Shown piece after piece: positions 6,984 through 10,784 of a stretch of 10,784 nucleotides of DNA. How positions within the stretch are numbered: the stretch's first letter is position 1; every line of letters starts with the position of its first letter. Source of the DNA: Chloroflexota bacterium (GTDB lineage: Bacteria > Chloroflexota > Anaerolineae > Anaerolineales > DRMV01); contig JAADFA010000087.1 of assembly GCA_013153135.1 (NCBI GenBank), forward strand, positions 1 to 10,784. The letters are read 5' to 3'. The notes beneath the pieces were generated by a model. It was given only the letters and a program-made list of their open reading frames with translations, was not told where the DNA came from and searched no databases. The translations under genes and the position numbers were made by a program.

Positions 6984-7051
6984 CGACCACCGACTGTCGA
7001 CTATCGACTGCCAACTGTATCGCCAACCACCAACCTCCAACTACCAACTTC
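6984..7051 (+). repeat. Heptamer array B2, nine units with a 5-bp break
   Basis: Five units at 6984-7018 (CGACCAC, CGACTGT, CGACTAT, CGACTGC, CAACTGT), a 5-bp interruption ATCGC (7019-7023), then four units at 7024-7051 (CAACCAC, CAACCTC, CAACTAC, CAACTTC). The unit drifts from CGAC to CAAC along the array. The CAAC half is an approximate reverse complement of array A, so the two could pair. Confidence 0.9.
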
Positions 7052-7099
7052 TTGCTTCCCGCTCCCTGCTCTGGGCGCACTGCCGTGCGCCCCTACTAC
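7052..7099. repeat. Hairpin unit, copy 2 (48 bp)
   Basis: Second 48-bp copy, 116 bp after the first. Its core stem is perfect: GGGCGCAC (7073-7080), loop TGCC (7081-7084), GTGCGCCC (7085-7092). The difference from copy 1 inside the stem (C at 7091, T at 6975) turns a wobble into a G-C pair, so both copies keep the fold. Confidence 0.88.
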
Positions 7100-7134
7100 C
7101 GACTACCGACTACCGACTGTCGACTGTCGACTGT
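7100..7134 (+). repeat. Heptamer array B3, five CGACTNY units
   Basis: Five phased units, CGACTAC twice then CGACTGT three times, followed by a partial unit CGACG (7135-7139). The last three units create repeated GTCGAC palindromes. The array lies about 17 bp past the stop codon of permease 2 in transcript direction. Confidence 0.9.
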
Positions 7135-7151
7135 CGACGCTCCCCCGCTCC

Positions 7152-8156
7152 TCATCCCTCCTTCACATACGGCTGCCCGACCGCGGCGGGCGGGCGGGTG
7201 CGTCCGCCAACACCGGCTAGAACGATGATGGTGAGCAGATAGGGCAACATGCCGATGAACTGATGCGGGATCTGGCGCACGCCCATAAACTGGAGTTGCG
7301 TTTGCAAGGCGATGGCAAAGCCGAAGAGCAGCGCCGCGCCCCAGGCTGTAATGGGGTTCCATTTACCGAAGATCATAACCGCGAGCGCGACGAATCCCTG
7401 ACCATTGGTCATCATGCGTTCAAAGGAACCTACGGCTTCGAGGGTCAAGTATGCGCCTGCCAAACCGGCCAGGCTCCCAGCCATGGTGACGTTCATGTAG
7501 CGCACCCAATACACGTTGATGCCCAACGTGTCGGCCGCGCGTGGATGTTCACCCACGGCTCGAGTGCGCAACCCCCAACGCGTGTGGTAAAGGAAAAATT
7601 GCACAACGAAGATAAGTAACAGTGCGATATAGGTAAGCGGCGGGTTTTGGAAGAAGACCGGCCCGATTACAGGGATTTCGGACAAGAGGGGGATGGGGAT
7701 GGGCGTGAATTTGCCTTTCGTCACCAAACCGACCTGATAAAAGTAGCCCGTCAAGCCAAAGGCGATCATATTCAAAACCGTACCGCCAATAATTTGGTCA
7801 ATGCGCAGCGTGACGGACATAAACGCGAGCGCGAACCCCATCAACGCACCGGTCAACATGCCCGCGAGGGTAGCGAGGATCAAACTCCCGGTCTTGACGT
7901 TGACCAGGAACGAGATAAAAGCCGCCATCAACATCTGGCCCTCGATGCCGATGTTGATGATGCCTGAGCGTTCGCCAATGAGGCCGCACAGCGCGCCGAG
8001 AATGAGGGGGATGGACTGACGTAAGCTGGAAGCCAAGACCGCTTCGGTGATGCGTGGGTTGTGAGCATACGCGAAGCTAACGAACACGACCAGACCGATC
8101 GCACCCAGGATGCGCGTCCAGTTTTGTCGCAAGAAGGTTCGCCAGGGGGTGGTCAT
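7152..8156 (-). CDS. BmpA-type ABC transporter permease 2 (YufQ/NupQ-like)
   Basis: A 334-residue integral membrane permease of the BPD_transp_2 family, forming the import channel together with permease 1. Hydrophobic segments run from about residue 15 to 316. Family markers are GERSGIINIGIEGQML (61-76), the cytoplasmic VGEHPRAADTLGIN loop (201-214) that should contact the ATPase, and NGQGFVALAVMIFGKWNP (251-268); the tail RPPAAVGQPY (321-330) is also typical. ATG 8156 has GGGAG 8 nt upstream. It begins 21 nt after permease 1 ends, in the same operon, while the ATPase is separated by the repeat cluster. Subfamily is confident; the substrate (nucleosides being the best known for this group) is inferred. 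Confidence 0.93.
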   Translation of the reverse strand: MTTPWRTFLRQNWTRILGAIGLVVFVSFAYAHNPRITEAVLASSLRQSIPLILGALCGLIGERSGIINIGIEGQMLMAAFISFLVNVKTGSLILATLAGMLTGALMGFALAFMSVTLRIDQIIGGTVLNMIAFGLTGYFYQVGLVTKGKFTPIPIPLLSEIPVIGPVFFQNPPLTYIALLLIFVVQFFLYHTRWGLRTRAVGEHPRAADTLGINVYWVRYMNVTMAGSLAGLAGAYLTLEAVGSFERMMTNGQGFVALAVMIFGKWNPITAWGAALLFGFAIALQTQLQFMGVRQIPHQFIGMLPYLLTIIVLAGVGGRTRPPAAVGQPYVKEG

Positions 8157-8177
8157 GAAGCGCTCTCCCGCAGGGGG

Positions 8178-9239
8178 CTAATCACCGCTGCCCCAGCCCG
8201 TGCTGAGGACCAGCTTCTCTTCGCCCGCTTCTTCCTTGAGGCCTAGGAGCCGACGCAGCAAGAATTCGGCTGAGATAAAGAACAGCATTAGTGCCTGGAT
8301 GACATCGATGATCTCTTTAGCCACGTCGGCGGTGAATTGCATTTGGCTCGAGCCCGCCTTCATGGCACCGACCAGGAGCGCAGCGGGTACGACGCCGAAG
8401 GGATGAGTTTTTGCCAAAAGCGCGATGGTGATACCCTCGAAGCCCAAGCCCACGTTGAAGCCTGGTTGGTAGCGCCCGACCACACCTTGGGTTTCGACGG
8501 CACCGCCCAGGCCTGCGAGTAAACCGCTAATGACCATGGTCGCAATCATGACCTTGGCGACCGAGATGCCTGCGTAACGGGCCGCGTGGCGGTTTTGGCC
8601 CACCGTTCGGATCTCAAAGCCAAAAGTCGTCTTCCACAAAATCCAATAGATTACCCCCGCGAGCAGCACCGCGATCACAAAACCCGAGGGAATGGGCCCC
8701 CATGTGGGCAGCCGCGCGGAGTCTAAAATTGCAGGCGTGCGGGCCACAATGTTCATCGGTGAGCGGTCCTTCCACGGCCCATCGGCCAAGTAGTCGGTCA
8801 AGTTGATGGCGATATAGTTGAGCATAATGGTTGTGATGACTTCATGCGCGCCGGTATAAACCTTGAGTACGCCTGCGATAGCCGCGAAGGCCGCGCCCGC
8901 GGCCGCGCCCGCGAGCAGAGCCAATGGCGCGTGGATATAGGGTGGCAGGCCCGATACACCGAAGCCCACCGCGGCTGCAATGATCGCACCTAACAGGAGT
9001 TGTCCCTGAGTGCCAATGTTAAACAAGCTGGCCTTAAACGCGAAAGCCACCGCCAGGCCGCTGAAGACCAACGGGGTGGCTTTCTCCAACGTCCGTTGCA
9101 GGGCTTGCGCATCGCCGAACGCACCTTTAAGCAAAGCCCAATATGCAAGCAACGGCGACGCACCCGAAGCCCACAAAATCAACGCCCCGATGAACAGGGC
9201 GAGAGCAATCGCGGTGATAGAAAGTAAAACCGAGCGCAT
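8178..9239 (-). CDS. BmpA-type ABC transporter permease 1 (YufP/NupP-like)
   Basis: A 353-residue integral membrane permease of the BPD_transp_2 family, partner of permease 2. It has an N-terminal membrane helix (about 4-25), FNIGTQGQLLLGA (73-85), TGAHEVITTIMLNYIAIN (129-146), the cytoplasmic VGQNRHAARYAGIS loop (213-226) likely to dock on the ATPase, and GFEGITIALLAKTHPFGVVPAALL (266-289). All are hallmarks of the larger permease in nucleoside-type transporters. ATG 9239 is supported by GAGGTGG just upstream (9250-9244). It is the first gene of the operon behind an extended -10 promoter. The usual lipoprotein binding protein gene is not next to it; upstream lies a DUF1461 gene instead. Confidence 0.93.
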   Translation of the reverse strand: MRSVLLSITAIALALFIGALILWASGASPLLAYWALLKGAFGDAQALQRTLEKATPLVFSGLAVAFAFKASLFNIGTQGQLLLGAIIAAAVGFGVSGLPPYIHAPLALLAGAAAGAAFAAIAGVLKVYTGAHEVITTIMLNYIAINLTDYLADGPWKDRSPMNIVARTPAILDSARLPTWGPIPSGFVIAVLLAGVIYWILWKTTFGFEIRTVGQNRHAARYAGISVAKVMIATMVISGLLAGLGGAVETQGVVGRYQPGFNVGLGFEGITIALLAKTHPFGVVPAALLVGAMKAGSSQMQFTADVAKEIIDVIQALMLFFISAEFLLRRLLGLKEEAGEEKLVLSTGWGSGD

Positions 9240-9268
9240 CCGTCCACCTCGGCCGGTAGTTGTTGTTC

Positions 9269-9277
9269 ATTATACCA
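9269..9277 (-). promoter_or_regulatory. Extended -10 promoter of the transporter operon
   Basis: On the minus strand TGGTATAAT (9277-9269) gives a perfect -10 hexamer with the TGn extension. No good -35 box is seen at the right distance (GCCATA at 17 bp), which extended -10 promoters can tolerate. Transcription should start near 9262, giving a leader of about 22 nt that already contains the GAGGTGG ribosome site of permease 1. It lies between the DUF1461 stop and the permease start. Confidence 0.65.
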
Positions 9278-9290
9278 TGGCTGCTGTCCA

Positions 9291-9974
9291 CTATGGCCGT
9301 TCGTCCGGCTCTTGACGCGGTTCGCGGTGGCCCCACCACGCGAGCACGAATCCGATCACAGCGCTCACGACGGCCGCGACCGCGAAGGCGTCCACCCAAA
9401 ATCGTTCAGGAAACAAGCGAATTAGGGTCGCGGAGTAGGGGAAAAGCCACGTATCACCCTCAAAAAACAAACGATGGAAGAATACAAAGAAAGGACCAAA
9501 CGCAAGAAGTACCACAACCAAAAGCCCAGCCATCGCATAAATGGTTAGCCATGCTCCGCGATGGACCGCCCGGCGGAATTGCGCCCAGCGTTGTCGTTGC
9601 CAGAAGGCTACAGCGGCACCAAGCAGAAAAGCTAGTGTCGCATACCACACCAACAGCGCTCCTTGAACGACTCGCTTGACGTCCACCATATGCCGCAACT
9701 CGCGCTGATCAAACACCGGCCGCCCATCTGGAAAGTGCAACCGGGCCAAAAAGTCGATATTTTCTGAGTTGAGCAAGAACGACCGGGCTTTTTCTGCCCA
9801 ATAAAGACGCTCTTGTTGTGTGAACCCGTATGGATCACGAGGAAAATATGGCATCCTGTACTCAATATGTAAAAATAACGGCGATAACAATAAGCGGACT
9901 GCGGTCAGGGCAATGGCGAGCGGCAGGACCAGCACAACCAAAAAGGTCAGCGCCTGCCATATGCGCTCACGCAT
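9291..9974 (-). CDS. DUF1461 / TIGR01906 integral membrane protein (Lit-family)
   Basis: A 227-residue membrane protein with four hydrophobic segments (about 10-30, 103-124, 141-165, 196-214) and a large loop (31-100) between the first two. The loop motif RELRHMVDVK (91-100) and FFHRLFFEGDTWLF (165-178) followed by LIRLFPERFW (184-193) are hallmarks of TIGR01906/DUF1461. As I recall, that family includes Lit, which moves an acyl chain within bacterial lipoproteins to give lyso-form lipoproteins at the outer membrane face, and needs two conserved histidines; H95 and H167 here sit in the matching motifs. ATG 9974 has GGAGG (9984-9980) five nt upstream. It ends 51 nt before permease 1, which has its own promoter. 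Family placement is good; the Lit reaction in this organism is inferred. Confidence 0.78.
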   Translation of the reverse strand: MRERIWQALTFLVVLVLPLAIALTAVRLLLSPLFLHIEYRMPYFPRDPYGFTQQERLYWAEKARSFLLNSENIDFLARLHFPDGRPVFDQRELRHMVDVKRVVQGALLVWYATLAFLLGAAVAFWQRQRWAQFRRAVHRGAWLTIYAMAGLLVVVLLAFGPFFVFFHRLFFEGDTWLFPYSATLIRLFPERFWVDAFAVAAVVSAVIGFVLAWWGHREPRQEPDERP

Positions 9975-10038
9975 TCGAACCTCCTTATTTCTGCCCGCGC
10001 GGATCGTGGGACCGCGGAGGCAGGGGTGATTTCAGAGC

Positions 10039-10064
10039 CCTTTTTCACCGGAGCCCTGAAAAGG
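10039..10064 (-). other. Weak dyad downstream of the spermidine-synthase-like gene
   Basis: CCTTTTTCA (10039-10047) can pair with TGAAAAGG (10057-10064) with one bulged base and a 9-nt loop. A 7-bp direct repeat GAGCCCT (10035-10041 and 10051-10057) overlaps it. No T-tract follows on the minus strand, so it is only a possible transcript end or processing site in the 138-bp gap, which otherwise shows only the DUF1461 ribosome site. Confidence 0.25.
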
Positions 10065-10112
10065 CAGGCAGTGCCCCATCAGGCGTCCCCGGTTCACATG
10101 ATAGCGCAGGTT

Positions 10113-10784
10113 TTAGGGACTGTGCAGGATGTAGTCTACCACCAAGCGGTCGGTAAGCACTTCAATGGCCGCACGATCGTCGGTCAGTACCCAGCCGGGA
10201 CCAGGCGGTGGACTAGGGTAGCGCGCAGCATTATACACGGCCATCACCAAGCCGGGATGCGCGCGCTCGCGAGCCAAGCGCTGGGCATGGCGCCACAGGT
10301 TTTGGCGCGGCTGGGCGATGGCACGCGGGCTCGCATAGAGCACGGTGTTATACGTTTCGGGCACGTCCATGCCGTATACTGTTGGGAAGACCGAGGCTAA
10401 GGTCGCGTGCAGGGTATCAACCAGGATCCGATTTTGCGGCGTTCGGCCTACGTTGATGGCCACCACACCGCGCGGAGTGAGACGCGCGCGGACAAGGGCA
10501 AAGAACTCTCGCGTGGCCAGATGCGCGGGGATGTAAGGCGGCCGGTAAGCATCGACAATGATGAGATCGTAGTGGTTCGCGTCTTGCTGCAACCCAACCC
10601 GTCCATCCGCAACCACCGCGTGCAAAGGACCGATATCTCCCAGGCCAAAGTAACGATAGCCTACCTCGAGTACGTCTGGGTCAATCTCCCAGCCTGTAAT
10701 ACGCTCGACGCGAGGGAAAAAAGCCGCTGCTTGGCGCGCCGCGGTCCCTCCGGCCAGCCCCACGATGGCAACGGAGCGGATGTC
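10113..10784 (-). CDS. Spermidine synthase-like protein, 5' end cut by window
   Basis: The last 223 residues of a Rossmann-fold protein of the spermidine-synthase superfamily; the frame stays open to the window edge, so the N-terminus (possibly including membrane segments, as in fused MFS/spermidine-synthase proteins) is missing. Numbered from the first visible codon: the nucleotide-binding loop VAIVGLAGGTAARQA (5-19), WEIDPDVLEVGYRYFGL (32-48) with the acidic ligand residue, ADGRVGL (59-65), YDLIIVDAYRPPYIPAHLATREFF (72-95) and LTDDRAAIEVLTDR (200-213). In true spermidine synthases the fourth motif normally reads D-S/T-S/T-D-P; here it is DAYRPPY, so aminopropyl transfer is doubtful. A GTG at 10763 could start translation but would cut into the binding loop, so it is not accepted. 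It ends 138 nt before DUF1461. Confidence 0.83.
   Translation of the reverse strand, partial: DIRSVAIVGLAGGTAARQAAAFFPRVERITGWEIDPDVLEVGYRYFGLGDIGPLHAVVADGRVGLQQDANHYDLIIVDAYRPPYIPAHLATREFFALVRARLTPRGVVAINVGRTPQNRILVDTLHATLASVFPTVYGMDVPETYNTVLYASPRAIAQPRQNLWRHAQRLARERAHPGLVMAVYNAARYPSPPPGPGWVLTDDRAAIEVLTDRLVVDYILHSP

Larger units (their letters stand above)
6778..7151. repeat. Composite heptamer-repeat and hairpin cluster inside the transporter operon
   Basis: This gene-free gap of about 370 bp between permease 2 and the ATPase is almost entirely repetitive. In plus-strand order it holds a short non-repeat lead (6778-6813), an inverted-orientation heptamer array (6814-6883), a second array (6894-6935), hairpin unit 1 (6936-6983), a third array (6984-7051), hairpin unit 2 (7052-7099) and a fourth array (7100-7134). 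Nothing in it resembles a gene. It would be transcribed as part of the minus-strand operon unless transcription stops or restarts within it. Confidence 0.9.

Noticed and set aside
6936..7099. Repeat-spacer-repeat pattern that could suggest a CRISPR array
   Set aside because: Only two 48-bp copies exist and the 'spacer' is itself a heptamer array; no cas gene is in the window.
6778..7151. Possible insertion sequence or MITE
   Set aside because: No terminal inverted repeats, target-site duplication or transposase fragment could be found at the edges of the cluster.
6866..7242. Three overlapping open frames on the plus strand across the repeat cluster
   Set aside because: All three frames are open only because the 7-bp unit contains no stop codon in this direction; the peptides are the same short periodic string in shifted frames, with no ribosome site or family resemblance.
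10763..10784. GTG at 10763 as the true start of the spermidine-synthase-like gene
   Set aside because: The frame continues upstream with DIRSVAIV, which is the conserved strand before the binding loop, so the gene extends past the window.

Overview
The window is about 60% GC and gene-dense, with TTG and GTG starts alongside ATG and clear Shine-Dalgarno sites. The gene content suggests a thermophilic or environmental member of the Chloroflexota (Anaerolineae-like). It combines a roadblock/LC7 plus V4R pair, a Dpm1-like glycosyltransferase beside GT-C-type membrane proteins, a BmpA-type ABC transporter, a DUF1461 protein and a spermidine-synthase-like methyltransferase-fold protein. This taxonomic call is inference from gene content and protein style; no rRNA or marker gene is present.

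Region 1 (1-1303, plus strand): a consensus-like promoter (TTGACA, 17 bp, extended TGn-TAGAGT) drives a roadblock/LC7 protein and a V4R-domain protein. A strong intrinsic terminator closes this two-gene unit. A perfect 20-bp palindrome sits between the two genes.

Region 2 (1331-5254, plus strand): three tightly packed genes. A Dpm1-like polyprenyl-phosphate sugar synthase is joined by an ATGA overlap to a GT-C/ArnT-like membrane glycosyltransferase, which overlaps by 11 nt a second large membrane protein of GT-C-like architecture. The likely logic is that the first enzyme charges a lipid carrier with sugar at the cytoplasmic face and the membrane enzymes use that donor at the outer face. The third gene ends in a 49-bp convergent coding overlap with the transporter ATPase.

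Region 3 (5206-9277, minus strand): an extended -10 promoter (TGGTATAAT) precedes permease 1, permease 2 and, after an unusual 386-bp gap, the double-NBD ATPase of a BmpA-type (nucleoside or simple-sugar) ABC transporter. No substrate-binding lipoprotein gene is in the window. The gap holds a modular repeat cluster: perfectly phased 7-bp tandem repeats in two opposite orientations, interleaved with two 48-bp copies of a hairpin-bearing unit. This is the most unusual structure in the window.

Region 4 (9291-10784, minus strand): a DUF1461/TIGR01906 membrane protein, the family that includes the lipoprotein intramolecular transacylase Lit, and the 3' part of a spermidine-synthase-like gene that runs off the window. 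No tRNA, rRNA, CRISPR array, transposase or phage gene was seen.
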